Shown: piece after piece, positions 7,551 to 16,401 of the stretch | Layout: each line of letters starts with the position of its first letter | Numbering within the stretch: position 1 is the stretch's first letter | Assembly (NCBI GenBank): GCA_023386365.1 | Contig: JAEWJX010000005.1 | Coordinates: 1 to 37,103, forward strand | Direction of reading: 5' to 3' | DNA from: Actinomycetes bacterium | Lineage (GTDB): Bacteria > Actinomycetota > Actinomycetes > Actinomycetales > Microbacteriaceae | Length of the DNA: 37,103 bases | The notes under the pieces: model-generated | Seen by the model: the letters and a program-made list of their open reading frames with translations, nothing else | Databases searched by the model: none | What the model was told of the DNA's origin: nothing | Made by a program: the position numbers and the translations under genes

Positions 7551-8911
7551 TGAAATACGCCGAGACGGTGCTCGACCTCGTGGGCAACACCCCGCTCGTC
7601 AAGCTGAACTCCGTCACCGACGGGATCCAGGCCACAGTTCTGGTGAAGGTCGAGTACGTGAACCCGGGCGGAAGCTCGAAAGACCGCATCGCGCAGCGCA
7701 TCATCGATGCCGCCGAAGCCGAAGGCAAGCTGAAGCCGGGCGGCACGATCGTGGAACCGACATCCGGCAACACCGGCATCGGTCTGGCGCTCGTCGCCCA
7801 GCAGCGCGGATACCGGTGCGTGTTCGTCTGCCCCGACAAGGTCTCCGAAGACAAGATCAACACCCTGAAGGCGTACGGCGCCGAGGTGGTCGTGTGCCCC
7901 ACATCCGTGGCGCCCGAGAGCCCCGACTCGTACTACTCGGTGAGCGACCGGCTCTCGAAGGAGATCCCGGGCGCGTTCAAGCCCGACCAGTACTCCAACC
8001 CGAACGGGCCGCTCAGTCACTACGAGACCACCGGTCCCGAGATCTGGCGCGACACGGACGGCAAGATCACCCACTACGTGGCGGGTGTGGGCACCGGCGG
8101 CACCATCTCGGGTGCCGGCAAGTACCTCAAAGAGCAGAACCCGAACATCCGCGTCATCGGCGCCGACCCGGAGGGCTCCGTCTACTCGGGCGGCACCGGG
8201 CGCCCCTACCTGGTTGAGGGTGTCGGCGAAGACTTCTGGCCGACCGCCTACGACCCGAACGTGGTCGACGAGATCATCGCCTCATCCGACGCCGAATCGT
8301 TCGAGTACACCCGACGCCTCGCCCGTGAAGAGGGCCTGCTCGTGGGTGGCTCGTCGGGTCTCGCCGTCGCGTCCGGCCTGAAGGCCGCGCGCGAACTCGG
8401 CCCCGACGACGTGATGGTGATCCTGCTCCCGGATGGCGGCCGCGGCTACCTCGGCAAGGTGTTCAACGACCGGTGGATGCGGTCGTACGGCTTCCTTCCC
8501 GCCGAGGAGGAGAAGTCGGTGGCCGACCTGGTCGGCACCAAGGAGCCCGAACTCGCCGGCCTCGTGCACGTGCACCCCAGCGACACCGTGCGCCACGTGA
8601 TCGACAAGATGCGCCGCTTCGACATCTCGCAGATGCCGGTGCTGTCGGCCGAACCGCCCGTCGTGATGGGTGAAGTGGTCGGCTCCATCGACGAGAAGAG
8701 CCTCGTGGATGCCGTGTTCAACGGCCGCGCCGCGATGTCGGACGCGCTGGAGAAGTTCATCCGCCCGCCGCTGAAACTGATCGGCGTGAACGACACCATC
8801 GACGCCGCCCGTGAGGCGCTCGCCGACGCCGACGCCCTCCTCGTCACCGCCGACGGCAAACCCGCCGCCGTCGTCACCCGGCACGACCTGCTCGCCTTCC
8901 TGGCCGAGTAG
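7550..8911 (+). CDS. cbs: Cystathionine beta-synthase
   Basis: This 453-residue fold-type II PLP enzyme condenses homocysteine with serine to cystathionine, the first step of reverse transsulfuration, in the cytoplasm. The PLP-binding lysine is K44 in NPGGSSKDR. The substrate loop SGNTGIGLA and the phosphate loop GTGGTISGAG are intact. Two CBS domains occupy about residues 325-452 and may bind an adenosyl ligand as a regulator. The length matches actinobacterial cystathionine beta-synthases with a C-terminal CBS pair. A shorter cysteine synthase would lack that tail. The cystathionine gamma-synthase gene follows after 50 bases, which supports an operon. Confidence 0.95.
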   Translation: MKYAETVLDLVGNTPLVKLNSVTDGIQATVLVKVEYVNPGGSSKDRIAQRIIDAAEAEGKLKPGGTIVEPTSGNTGIGLALVAQQRGYRCVFVCPDKVSEDKINTLKAYGAEVVVCPTSVAPESPDSYYSVSDRLSKEIPGAFKPDQYSNPNGPLSHYETTGPEIWRDTDGKITHYVAGVGTGGTISGAGKYLKEQNPNIRVIGADPEGSVYSGGTGRPYLVEGVGEDFWPTAYDPNVVDEIIASSDAESFEYTRRLAREEGLLVGGSSGLAVASGLKAARELGPDDVMVILLPDGGRGYLGKVFNDRWMRSYGFLPAEEEKSVADLVGTKEPELAGLVHVHPSDTVRHVIDKMRRFDISQMPVLSAEPPVVMGEVVGSIDEKSLVDAVFNGRAAMSDALEKFIRPPLKLIGVNDTIDAAREALADADALLVTADGKPAAVVTRHDLLAFLAE

Positions 8912-8961
8912 CCGCGCCCCCGCACTTCCGCACCAGCACCACCTCAGAAACAGAGACACCC

Positions 8962-10143
8962 ATGAGCCCCGACCAGTCCGCACGCGACTTCGACTTCGCC
9001 ACCCGCGCCATTCGCGCAGGTCAAGCGTTCGACCCGACCACCGGATCCGTCATCCCGCCTGTGTACCTCACGACCACATTCGTGCAGGACGGCATCGGCG
9101 GGTTCCGCAACGGCTACGAGTACACCCGCGGTGGCAACCCCACCCGCACCTCGCTCGAGCAGCAGCTCGCCGCCCTCGAAGGCGCCGACCGCGGCTTCAG
9201 CTTCGCCTCCGGCCTCGCCGCGGAAGATTCGCTGCTGCGCGCCATCCTGCAGCCCGGCGACCACATCCTGATGGGCAACGACGTGTACGGCGGCACCCAC
9301 CGCCTCGTCAACCGCGTACACGTGCCGTGGGGTGTCGGCCTCGACACCGCAGAGCTCGGCGACCTGGATGCGGTGCGCGCCGCGCTGCAGCCGCACACCA
9401 AGGTCGTGTGGCTGGAGACGCCGTCGAACCCGCTGATGAAGATCACCGACATCGCCGCCGTCGCCGAGATCGCCCACGCGGCCGGCGCCATCGTCGTCGT
9501 CGACAACACCTTCGCCTCGCCGTACCTGCAGCAGCCGCTCGCGCTCGGCGCCGACGTGGTCGTGCACTCCACCACCAAATACCTGGGCGGTCACTCGGAT
9601 GTGCTGGGCGGCGCCGTCGTGCTGAACAACGGCATCGACATCCGCGGTGAAGACCTCGCCGAGAAGGTCGCGTTCCTGCAGTTCGGTGTGGGTGCCGTGT
9701 CGGCGCCGCTGGACGCCTGGCTCACCACCCGCGGCATCAAGACGCTGCACGTGCGGATGGACCGCCACTCCGCCAACGCGCAGGCGATCGCGGAGGCCGT
9801 CGTCGGGCACCCGAAGCTCACCCGCGTGTACTACCCGGGCCTGCCGGAGCACCCCGGCCACGAACTCGCCGCCCGACAGATGCGGTCGTTCGGCGGCATG
9901 CTGTCGCTCGAACTGGCCGACGGTGCGGCCGCCCGCCGCTTCGCGGAGTCGACGCAGCTGTTCCAGCTGGCGGAGTCGCTCGGCGGGGTCGAGTCGCTCG
10001 TCTGCTACCCGTCGGAGATGACCCACGCATCCGTGCGCGGCACCGCGCTCGAGGTGTCGCCCGCGATCGTGCGGCTCTCGGTGGGCATCGAAGGCGCCGA
10101 CGACCTCGTGTCCGACGTGCTCGATACCCTCGGCCGTATCTAG
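8962..10143 (+). CDS. metB: Cystathionine gamma-synthase / gamma-lyase family enzyme
   Basis: This 393-residue member of the Cys/Met metabolism PLP enzymes would make cystathionine from an O-acyl-homoserine and cysteine, or cleave it to cysteine in the reverse direction. The PLP lysine is K206 in STTKYLGGHSD. Other family signatures are EYTRGGNPTR near residue 55, the Tyr/Arg that contact PLP phosphate from the neighbouring subunit, and the C-terminal SVGIEGADDL. Pairing with cbs is common in actinobacteria. It favours a joint role in interconverting methionine and cysteine sulfur, and the actual direction cannot be read from sequence. The ATG at 8962 fits the alignment of the N-terminus. Confidence 0.93.
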   Translation: MSPDQSARDFDFATRAIRAGQAFDPTTGSVIPPVYLTTTFVQDGIGGFRNGYEYTRGGNPTRTSLEQQLAALEGADRGFSFASGLAAEDSLLRAILQPGDHILMGNDVYGGTHRLVNRVHVPWGVGLDTAELGDLDAVRAALQPHTKVVWLETPSNPLMKITDIAAVAEIAHAAGAIVVVDNTFASPYLQQPLALGADVVVHSTTKYLGGHSDVLGGAVVLNNGIDIRGEDLAEKVAFLQFGVGAVSAPLDAWLTTRGIKTLHVRMDRHSANAQAIAEAVVGHPKLTRVYYPGLPEHPGHELAARQMRSFGGMLSLELADGAAARRFAESTQLFQLAESLGGVESLVCYPSEMTHASVRGTALEVSPAIVRLSVGIEGADDLVSDVLDTLGRI

Positions 10144-10234
10144 CCGCCCGCCGGCCGGGTCATCCGGCACGAAAACCCCGCGGCTTGGCAGGAAGTCGAT
10201 GGATGTGGCGTTCGCGCCACGAGAGGATGGGCGC

Positions 10235-11524
10235 GTGAACAGCTCCGCCACGCTCGCGCCAGCCGACGCATCCGTGCACCACGGCCGTGTAGGCCTGCCA
10301 ACGGCGTCCGCGCTGTACATCGCGGCGGTGCTCGGCACCGGCATCCTCGTGCTGCCGGGACTCGGCGTCGAGGCAGCCGGCCCCGCGTCGGTCCTCGCGG
10401 TCGGCATCGTGCTGGTGCTGTCGATCCCGCTCGCCGGCACCTTCGCCGCGCTCGCCGGCCGCTACCCGGACGGCGGCGGCGTCGCCACCTTCGTGCGCCT
10501 CGCCCTCGGCGATACGGCCGCCCGTGCCACCGGCTACTGGTTCCTGTTCGGGGTCGGATTCGGTGCGCCCGTCGTCGCGGCGCTCGGCGGCGAATATCTG
10601 TCGGCCGCCCTCGGCCTCGACCGCATCTGGGTGGCGGTGATCGGCATCGGCTTCCTGCTGGTGGCGCTCGCGCTCGGAATGCTCGGCCTCAAGGTGTCGG
10701 GAGCCGTGCAACTCGGGTTGTCGGCGCTGCTGGTCGCGCTCGTCGTCGGCGTGATCGCCACCGCGGCGCCCGCGATCGAACCCGCCAACTTCGCCCCGTA
10801 CCTGCCGAACGGCTGGTCGGGGGTGGCGCTCGCCATCAGCCTCTTCGTGTGGGCCTTCGCCGGCGGCGAGGCGATCACCCACATCGCGCACGAGTTCCGC
10901 AACCCGCGCCGCACCATCCTGTGGGCCACCGTCATCGCGCTCACCGTGGTCGGCGCCGCCTACCTGGCACTGCAGGTGGTGACGGTCGGCGTGCTCGGCG
11001 TCGACGGGGTGAGTGGGGCGGTGCCGCTCATCGACCTGGTGGCCGTGAACCTGCCCGGCATCGGACCGGCCCTCATCGGCGGCATCGCCACCCTCGTCGT
11101 GCTCGGGGTACTGAACGCCTACATCCCCGCGTTCGCGAACCTGGCCGCATCCCTCGGCCGCGACCGGCACCTGCCGCGCTGGTTCGCGAAGGGCGCCGAA
11201 GGGGGTGCCGTTCCGCGCCGCGCGATCGTGCTGGTCGCCGCGATCACGCTCGTCTACTCGGGCGTGTTCTTCGCGCTCGGTCTCGACCTCGAGGTGTTCA
11301 TCCTCATCCACACCAGCTCGATGGTGGCCGTGTACGCGATCGGCATGGTCGCCGCCGTGCGCCTGCTCGAACGGTTCACCATCGGATGGTGGATGGCGGT
11401 CGTGTCGGTGCTGCTCACTGCGGCGCTGCTCGTGCTCGCCTGGTCACACCTGCTCATCCCCGCCGTGCTCGCGCTCGCCGCCGTCGCGGTGACCGTCATC
11501 AGGAAGGTCCGAAACCGTGGCTGA
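10235..11524 (+). CDS. APC-family amino acid permease, YjeH-like
   Basis: This 429-residue membrane protein has about twelve hydrophobic segments. The first helix contains GTGILVLPGLG, where APC transporters unwind to bind the substrate backbone. The pattern GRYPDGGGVATFVRLALGD followed by TGYWFLFGVGFG resembles the E. coli methionine/branched-chain amino acid exporter YjeH. Placement after cbs and metB would suit export of methionine or a related sulfur amino acid, but substrate and direction are inferred. I chose GTG 10235 because GAGAGGA lies seven bases upstream; an in-frame ATG at 10199 would add 12 residues and has no comparable ribosome-binding site. The stop overlaps the next gene's GTG start by eight bases. 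Confidence 0.88.
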   Translation: MNSSATLAPADASVHHGRVGLPTASALYIAAVLGTGILVLPGLGVEAAGPASVLAVGIVLVLSIPLAGTFAALAGRYPDGGGVATFVRLALGDTAARATGYWFLFGVGFGAPVVAALGGEYLSAALGLDRIWVAVIGIGFLLVALALGMLGLKVSGAVQLGLSALLVALVVGVIATAAPAIEPANFAPYLPNGWSGVALAISLFVWAFAGGEAITHIAHEFRNPRRTILWATVIALTVVGAAYLALQVVTVGVLGVDGVSGAVPLIDLVAVNLPGIGPALIGGIATLVVLGVLNAYIPAFANLAASLGRDRHLPRWFAKGAEGGAVPRRAIVLVAAITLVYSGVFFALGLDLEVFILIHTSSMVAVYAIGMVAAVRLLERFTIGWWMAVVSVLLTAALLVLAWSHLLIPAVLALAAVAVTVIRKVRNRG

Positions 11525-12446
11525 AACCACCCCTGGCGCCCAGACGCAGTACCGCGCCCACTTCGACGCCCGCGTCACCTTCGCGAACGGCGGCGGACTC
11601 ACCGCCGACGCGTTCCGCATCGACCTGCCCGGTGCCGACGTCGACGAGGCGACCGTCGGTCGCCTGTTCGTGCAGCACCTCGGCCTCGCGCTCGTCGGGT
11701 CGGTCGAGATCGACAACCTGCAGATCGTGGAAGAAGCCCACCGCGGAACCCGCGGCATCGACACGGCGCCGGCCACCGCATCCGGGCGCCGCGTCGTCGA
11801 CCTGACCCACCGCATCCGGGAGAGGCTCATCACCTACCCGGGACTGCCGGCGCCGGTGATCACCTCGCACCTCACCCGCGAAGACTCCCGCAGCCACTAT
11901 GCCGAGGGCACCGAGTTCGCGATGGACATCATCACGATGATCGGCAACACCGGCACCTACCTCGACAGCCCGTACCACCGGTACGGCGACGGACCCGACC
12001 TGGCCGGCCTCGAACTGGCGAGCCTCGTCGACCTGCCCACCGAGGTGTTCCACCTCACCGACCTGACGACGCTCGGCATCCCCGCCGAGGTGTTCTTCGA
12101 CCGCGACGTGCGCGGCAAGGCTGTGTTGCTGCACACCGGATGGGACCGGCACTTCGGCACCCCCGAGTACGGGGTGGATGCGCCGTTCCTCACCGCGGAA
12201 GGCACCGCCTACCTGGTCGAACAGGGTGCCGTGCTGGTGGGCATCGACTCGCTCAACATCGACGAGGTGGTGCCGCACGGCGAACGCCCCGCCCACACCG
12301 GACTGCTGGCGGCCGGCATCCACGTGGTCGAGCACCTCACCAACCTCGGCGCTCTGCCGCCGTCCGGCGCGCGCTTCACCGCGGCTCCGCCGCCCGTGGA
12401 GGGCTTCGGCACCTTCCCGGTGCGGGCCTACGCCACGCTCGCCTAA
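11517..12446 (+). CDS. Cyclase-family (kynurenine formamidase-like) metal hydrolase with N-terminal extension
   Basis: This 309-residue protein has a C-terminal domain (about 90-305) of the cyclase family that includes bacterial kynurenine formamidase and isatin hydrolase. The family metal motif HxGTHxDxPxH reads NTGTYLDSPYH at about residues 144-154: the first His is Asn and the second is Tyr, while the Asp, Pro and last His remain. Residues 1-85 form an extension with a beta-strand/helix pattern that I do not recognise. Such a protein may hydrolyse an amide or lactone with altered metal binding. GTG 11517 has AGGAAGG nine bases upstream and overlaps the permease stop, so the two are coupled and may act on the same compound. 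Confidence 0.85.
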   Translation: MAETTPGAQTQYRAHFDARVTFANGGGLTADAFRIDLPGADVDEATVGRLFVQHLGLALVGSVEIDNLQIVEEAHRGTRGIDTAPATASGRRVVDLTHRIRERLITYPGLPAPVITSHLTREDSRSHYAEGTEFAMDIITMIGNTGTYLDSPYHRYGDGPDLAGLELASLVDLPTEVFHLTDLTTLGIPAEVFFDRDVRGKAVLLHTGWDRHFGTPEYGVDAPFLTAEGTAYLVEQGAVLVGIDSLNIDEVVPHGERPAHTGLLAAGIHVVEHLTNLGALPPSGARFTAAPPPVEGFGTFPVRAYATLA

Positions 12447-12463
12447 CGGGAGGCGCCGGGTCG

Positions 12464-12476
12464 TAGGCTCGGCATG
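12464..12476 (+). promoter_or_regulatory. Leaderless -10 element of the XylF-like gene
   Basis: TAGGCT (12464-12469) is six bases before GTG 12476. It gives this gene its own promoter just 17 bases after the previous stop. Confidence 0.55.
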
Positions 12477-13663
12477 TGGTGTCGGGGCGGATGCGGATCG
12501 CGGGGTGGGTCGCCGCGTGCGGACTCGCCGTCGCAGCGCTCAGCGGATGCACGCCGCAGCCGACCGGGCCGCCGGTCGTGGTGCTGTTCCCCGGCTCCGA
12601 AGACGACGTGTGGGGCGTGAGCGCGAAGGTGCTGCGTGACGAACTCGCCGACGACGGGTACGCCGTCGAGGTGCACTTCGCCGGCGACGACATCCCGGCG
12701 CAACTGGGGCAGCTGCGCGAGACTCTCGCGGCCGGCCCCGCGGCGGTCGTGATCGCTCCGGTCGATCCGACCTCGATCGCCGCCGAGTTGGCCGCATCCG
12801 ACGACCCCGAGGTGGCGATCATCTCCTACGACCGGCTGATCCTCGACGCCCCCGAGGTCGACTACTTCGCCACCTTCGACCACCGGGAGGCAGGGCGGAT
12901 GCAGGCGCAGGCGCTGCTCGACGGGCTCGGGCTCAGCGATCCGGCAGCGGACGCGGATGCGGGGCTCGCGGTGGAGCTGCTGGCCGGGTCGGGCGACGAC
13001 CCCGCAGCCCAGGCCGCCTTCGGCGGCTCGCTCGACGTGCTGCAGCCGTACCTCGACACGGGGGCGGTCGTGGTTCCGTCGGAGCGCACCGACTTGGAGT
13101 CGGCGGCGATCCTCCGCGGCAAGCCGTCGACGGCCGCCGCGCGGGTGTCGGCGCTTCTCGACAGCGGCGTGGAGTTGGCTGGGGTGCTCTCCCCCTCGGA
13201 TGCGATGAGCGCGGCCGTCGCGGAGGTGCTCGCCGAGGCGGGACTCGCCATCGCGTCCGATCGTGACGGGTGGACCGCCGAGCCGGTGCCGCCCACCGAG
13301 ACCGGCCCACCGCCGCCTGACGCCACGACCCCGCCGAACGTCGACGGCAAGCCGGATGGCGAATCCGACGGCGAATCCGACGGCGAACCCGGGGACGGAG
13401 GTCCCCGCCCGGTGGTGCTCACGGGAGGCGGCACCACGACAGACGGCGTGCAGGCCGTCGTCGACGGCACTCAGACGGTGACGGTGTACGAGGATCCGCG
13501 GGAGCTGGCCAGCGTCGTCGCGAGCATGGTGCGCTGGGTGGTGCGTGGCGAGGAACCGACGGTGACCGATGGCGCGATGACCGACAACGGCGCGCGCGAA
13601 GTGCCGACCCGGTTGCTGCCACCGCACCTCATCACGGCGGTCGAGGCGGCTGGGTTCCGCTAG
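12476..13663 (+). CDS. XylF/ChvE-like sugar-binding lipoprotein, orphan, with disordered insertion
   Basis: This 395-residue protein begins with a lipoprotein signal peptide (lipobox LSGC, Cys 25). The mature part follows the XylF fold closely: IISYDRLIL, then FDHREAGRMQAQAL, then VLQPYLDTG, then VLSPSDAM and finally VDGTQTVTVYEDP with EVPTRLL, all matching landmarks of E. coli XylF. Residues about 267-312 are a Pro/Gly/Asp/Glu-rich insertion containing the repeat DGESDGESDGEPGDGG, placed just before the strand that normally carries the ligand aspartate (GQDA). Here that strand reads VLTGGG, so ligand binding should differ. No ATPase or permease genes accompany it. It converges on xylB, and the two stops share CTAG. 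It may be a sensor or a relic of a xylose importer. Confidence 0.85.
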   Translation: MVSGRMRIAGWVAACGLAVAALSGCTPQPTGPPVVVLFPGSEDDVWGVSAKVLRDELADDGYAVEVHFAGDDIPAQLGQLRETLAAGPAAVVIAPVDPTSIAAELAASDDPEVAIISYDRLILDAPEVDYFATFDHREAGRMQAQALLDGLGLSDPAADADAGLAVELLAGSGDDPAAQAAFGGSLDVLQPYLDTGAVVVPSERTDLESAAILRGKPSTAAARVSALLDSGVELAGVLSPSDAMSAAVAEVLAEAGLAIASDRDGWTAEPVPPTETGPPPPDATTPPNVDGKPDGESDGESDGEPGDGGPRPVVLTGGGTTTDGVQAVVDGTQTVTVYEDPRELASVVASMVRWVVRGEEPTVTDGAMTDNGAREVPTRLLPPHLITAVEAAGFR

Positions 13664-15084
13664 CCGGTCACGATCGCGCGGGCCGCGTACTGCTCGCGGA
13701 TGCGCGGCGCGGTGGTCGCCGTGGGGCGGGCGAGTGTCGCGGGGCGCCAGTCGGGGCGCGTGCCGGTGAGGGCCCAGGCGGCCTGGACGGTGGCGCCGAG
13801 CGCCACATACTCGCCGGGCTCCGGCACCTCGACGGGGGCGTCGAACACCTCCGCCGCGATCCGCGAAACGGCCGGGTTGGCGGCGGCGCCGCCCACCAGC
13901 AGCACCCGGGTGGCGGTGACGCCGAGTCGACGCACCGCGTCGAGTCCGTCGGCGAGGCCGCACAGCATCCCTTCGATCGCCGCGCGTGCGAGGTTCTCAC
14001 GGGTGGTGGCGGCGAGGGTCATCCCGAACAGGGTGGCGGTCGCATCCGGCAGGTTGGGGGTGCGTTCGCCCTCGAAGTACGGCTGCAGCACGAGGCCGCC
14101 CGACCCGGGCTCGGCCGTGAGCGCCAGCTCGCCGAGGCCCGCGTGGTCGACGCCGAGCAGGGCGGCGGTGCGGTCGAGCACGCGCGCCGCGTTCAGGGTG
14201 GCGACCAGCGGCAGGAACGCGCCCGACGCATCCGCGAACCCCGCCACCGTGCCGGAGCCGTCGGCGACCGGGGCATCCGTGACCGCGAACACGGTGCCGC
14301 TCGTACCGATCGACACGACGACGTCGCCGGCCACGGCACCCAGGCCGAGCGCCGCCGCCGCATTGTCGCCGGCGCCGGCCGCGACGAGCACACCGGCGGG
14401 GACACCTTCCTGGGCGACGCTGACGCCCATCGTCTCGCCGGGGCCGAGGATGCGCGGCAGCGCCGCGTCGTGTCCGAGGGATGCGGTGAGTAGCTCGCGG
14501 TCGTAGTCGCCGGTGGCGGGGCCCCAGTAGGAGGTGCCGGATGCGTCGGACCGGTCGGTGGCGAGCGCCGCGAGGTCGGGCCCGAGCGGGCTCTCGTCGG
14601 CGGGGCCGTAGCCACGCAGCCGCCAGCTGAGCCAGTCGTGGGGGAGCGCGACCGCGGCGACGCGCGCAGCGTTGTCGGGTTCGGCGTCGCGCAGCCAGCG
14701 CAGTTTCGTGGCGGTGAAGCTGGCGACGGGCACGCTGCCGGTGCGGCGGGCGAGCTCGTCGGCGCCGAACTCGGCGATCAGGTCGCGGGCGGCCTGCGCC
14801 GAGCGCGTGTCGTTCCAGAGCAGGGCGTCGCGGATGACGCGGCCGTCGGCATCCAGCACGACCATGCCGTGCTGCTGGCCGCCGACCGAGATCGCGGCGA
14901 CGTCGTCGAGGCCGCCGGCATCCGCGATCGCCGCGAGCAGCGCATTCCACCACGCGGTGGGTGGCACCTCAGTGCCGTCCGGATGCGACGCGCGGCCGGT
15001 GCGCACGATCGCGCCCGTGTCCGCATCCCGCACCACGACTTTGCAGCTCTGGGTCGACGAGTCGACCCCCGCGACCAGCGTCAT
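13660..15084 (-). CDS. xylB: Xylulokinase
   Basis: This 474-residue FGGY-family sugar kinase phosphorylates D-xylulose to xylulose-5-phosphate with ATP. The N-terminal ATPase lobe opens with GVDSSTQSCK, and QQHGM near residue 70 is the substrate contact typical of xylulokinases. The catalytic aspartate is D240 in GAGDNAA. The C-terminal lobe has LLVGGAAANP for adenine binding. The ATG at 15084 gives the expected N-terminus. It follows xylA on the same strand after 94 bases that hold a long hairpin. Its stop codon shares CTAG with the convergent XylF-like gene. Confidence 0.95.
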   Translation of the reverse strand: MTLVAGVDSSTQSCKVVVRDADTGAIVRTGRASHPDGTEVPPTAWWNALLAAIADAGGLDDVAAISVGGQQHGMVVLDADGRVIRDALLWNDTRSAQAARDLIAEFGADELARRTGSVPVASFTATKLRWLRDAEPDNAARVAAVALPHDWLSWRLRGYGPADESPLGPDLAALATDRSDASGTSYWGPATGDYDRELLTASLGHDAALPRILGPGETMGVSVAQEGVPAGVLVAAGAGDNAAAALGLGAVAGDVVVSIGTSGTVFAVTDAPVADGSGTVAGFADASGAFLPLVATLNAARVLDRTAALLGVDHAGLGELALTAEPGSGGLVLQPYFEGERTPNLPDATATLFGMTLAATTRENLARAAIEGMLCGLADGLDAVRRLGVTATRVLLVGGAAANPAVSRIAAEVFDAPVEVPEPGEYVALGATVQAAWALTGTRPDWRPATLARPTATTAPRIREQYAARAIVTG

Positions 15085-15110
15085 CGCACGTCCCTTCGGG
15101 CGAAGTGGGT

Positions 15111-15165
15111 GAGGGGGCGCAAAGTGCTCGAGACACGCCGGTGTTCGAGCACTTTGCGACCCCTC
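15111..15165 (-). promoter_or_regulatory. Long hairpin between xylA and xylB
   Basis: A near-perfect 55-nt palindrome: 15111-15116 pairs with 15160-15165, there is one mismatch, then 14 perfect pairs (15118-15131 with 15145-15158), one bulged base, four more pairs and a four-base loop at 15137-15140. It begins 13 bases after the xylA stop and ends 27 bases before the xylB start in the transcript. It may stabilise xylA mRNA or partly terminate before xylB; it could also be a copy of a dispersed repeat. Confidence 0.8.
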
Positions 15166-15178
15166 GGGGTTCGGGAGG

Positions 15179-16372
15179 TCAGCGGGCGCCGAGCAGGTGC
15201 TCGGTGGCGAGCTGCTGCAGGCGCACGAAGCCGCCGCCCTTGCCGTTCAGGTACGCGTCCGCGTCGAAGTCCTCGTAGGCGGAACGGTCGGCCAGGAACT
15301 CGGCGTACGTCTCGCCCTCGTTGAGGGTCGGCACCTGCAGCTCGGGCACCTTCGCGGCCTCCAGCGCCTCCTGCACCTCGGGGTCGGCGCGGAAGGCCGC
15401 GGCGCGCTCCTTCAGCAGCAGGTAGGTGCGCATGTTGGCCGCAGCCGACTCCCACACGCCCTTCTCGTCTTCGGTGCGCGACGGCTTGTAGTCGAAGTGA
15501 CGCGGGCCCTCGTAGGCGGGCACCCCACCGGGGCCGCCGTTCTCCAGCAGGTCGACGAGGGCGAACGCGTTGTGCAGGTCACCGTGACCGAACACCAGGT
15601 CCTGGTCGTATTTGATGCCGCGCTGACCGTTCAGATCGATGTGGAAGAGCTTGCCGTGGTACAGCGCCTGAGCGATGCCGGCGGCGAAGTTGAGGCCCGC
15701 CATCTGCTCGTGCCCGACCTCCGGGTTGAGGCCCACCAGCTCGGGGCGCTCCAGCGAGTCGATGAATGCGATCGCGTGCCCGAGGGTGGGCAGCAGGATG
15801 TCGCCGCGGGGCTCGTTCGGCTTCGGCTCGATCGCGAACTTGATGTCGTAGCCCTTGTCGGTGACGTAGTCGCCGAGCAGGTTCACGGCCTCGCGGTAGC
15901 GCTCCAGGGCGGCGCGGATGTCCTTGGCCGAGTCGTACTCGGCGCCCTCGCGGCCACCCCACATGACGAACGTCTTCGCGCCGAGCTCGGCACCCAGGTC
16001 GAGCTGGCGGAACACCTTGCGCAGGGCGAATCGGCGCACGTCGCGGTCGTTGGCGGTGAAGCCGCCGTCCTTGAAGACGGGGGCGGAGAAGAGGTTGGTG
16101 GTGACCATCGGGATGATGAGCCCGGTCGCGTCGAGCGCACCCTTCAGGCGGTCGATCTGGGTCTGGCGCTCCGCATCCGTCGACCCGAAGGCGAACAGGT
16201 CGTCGTCGTGGAAGGTGAGACCGTAGGCGCCGAGTTCGGCGAGCTTCTCGACGGCGTGCACCACGTCGAGCGGCTTGCGGGTGGGGCCGCCGAACGGGTC
16301 GGTGCCGTTGTAGCCGACGGTCCACAGGCCGAAGCTGAACTTGTCGTTACGGGTGGGGGTGGGCGCGGTCAT
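15179..16372 (-). CDS. xylA: Xylose isomerase
   Basis: This 397-residue metal-dependent TIM-barrel enzyme interconverts D-xylose and D-xylulose in the cytoplasm. It is of the actinobacterial class I length. The catalytic histidine is H55 in LTFHDDDLF. FAIEPKPNEPRGDI at about 180 carries a metal glutamate, and GHEQMAG and LNGQRGIKYDQD are further metal/active-site blocks. The start is ATG 16372, with AGGAG upstream on the minus strand. In-frame sequence extends further upstream but is not protein-like and overlaps the promoter region. It is transcribed divergently from a LacI-type regulator and precedes xylB. Confidence 0.96.
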   Translation of the reverse strand: MTAPTPTRNDKFSFGLWTVGYNGTDPFGGPTRKPLDVVHAVEKLAELGAYGLTFHDDDLFAFGSTDAERQTQIDRLKGALDATGLIIPMVTTNLFSAPVFKDGGFTANDRDVRRFALRKVFRQLDLGAELGAKTFVMWGGREGAEYDSAKDIRAALERYREAVNLLGDYVTDKGYDIKFAIEPKPNEPRGDILLPTLGHAIAFIDSLERPELVGLNPEVGHEQMAGLNFAAGIAQALYHGKLFHIDLNGQRGIKYDQDLVFGHGDLHNAFALVDLLENGGPGGVPAYEGPRHFDYKPSRTEDEKGVWESAAANMRTYLLLKERAAAFRADPEVQEALEAAKVPELQVPTLNEGETYAEFLADRSAYEDFDADAYLNGKGGGFVRLQQLATEHLLGAR

Positions 16373-16401
16373 GGCGGCTCCTCTGGGCTCCTCGTCGAGA
16401 A

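Noticed and set aside
10144..10234. Short CCGG-containing inverted repeats after metB as a terminator
   Set aside because: Stems of only 4-5 bp are expected by chance at this GC content.
13330..13400. Frameshift or assembly error suspected at the DGESDGES repeat in the XylF-like gene
   Set aside because: The reading frame continues into clear XylF landmarks (GTQTVTVYEDP) after the repeat, so it is an in-frame insertion.
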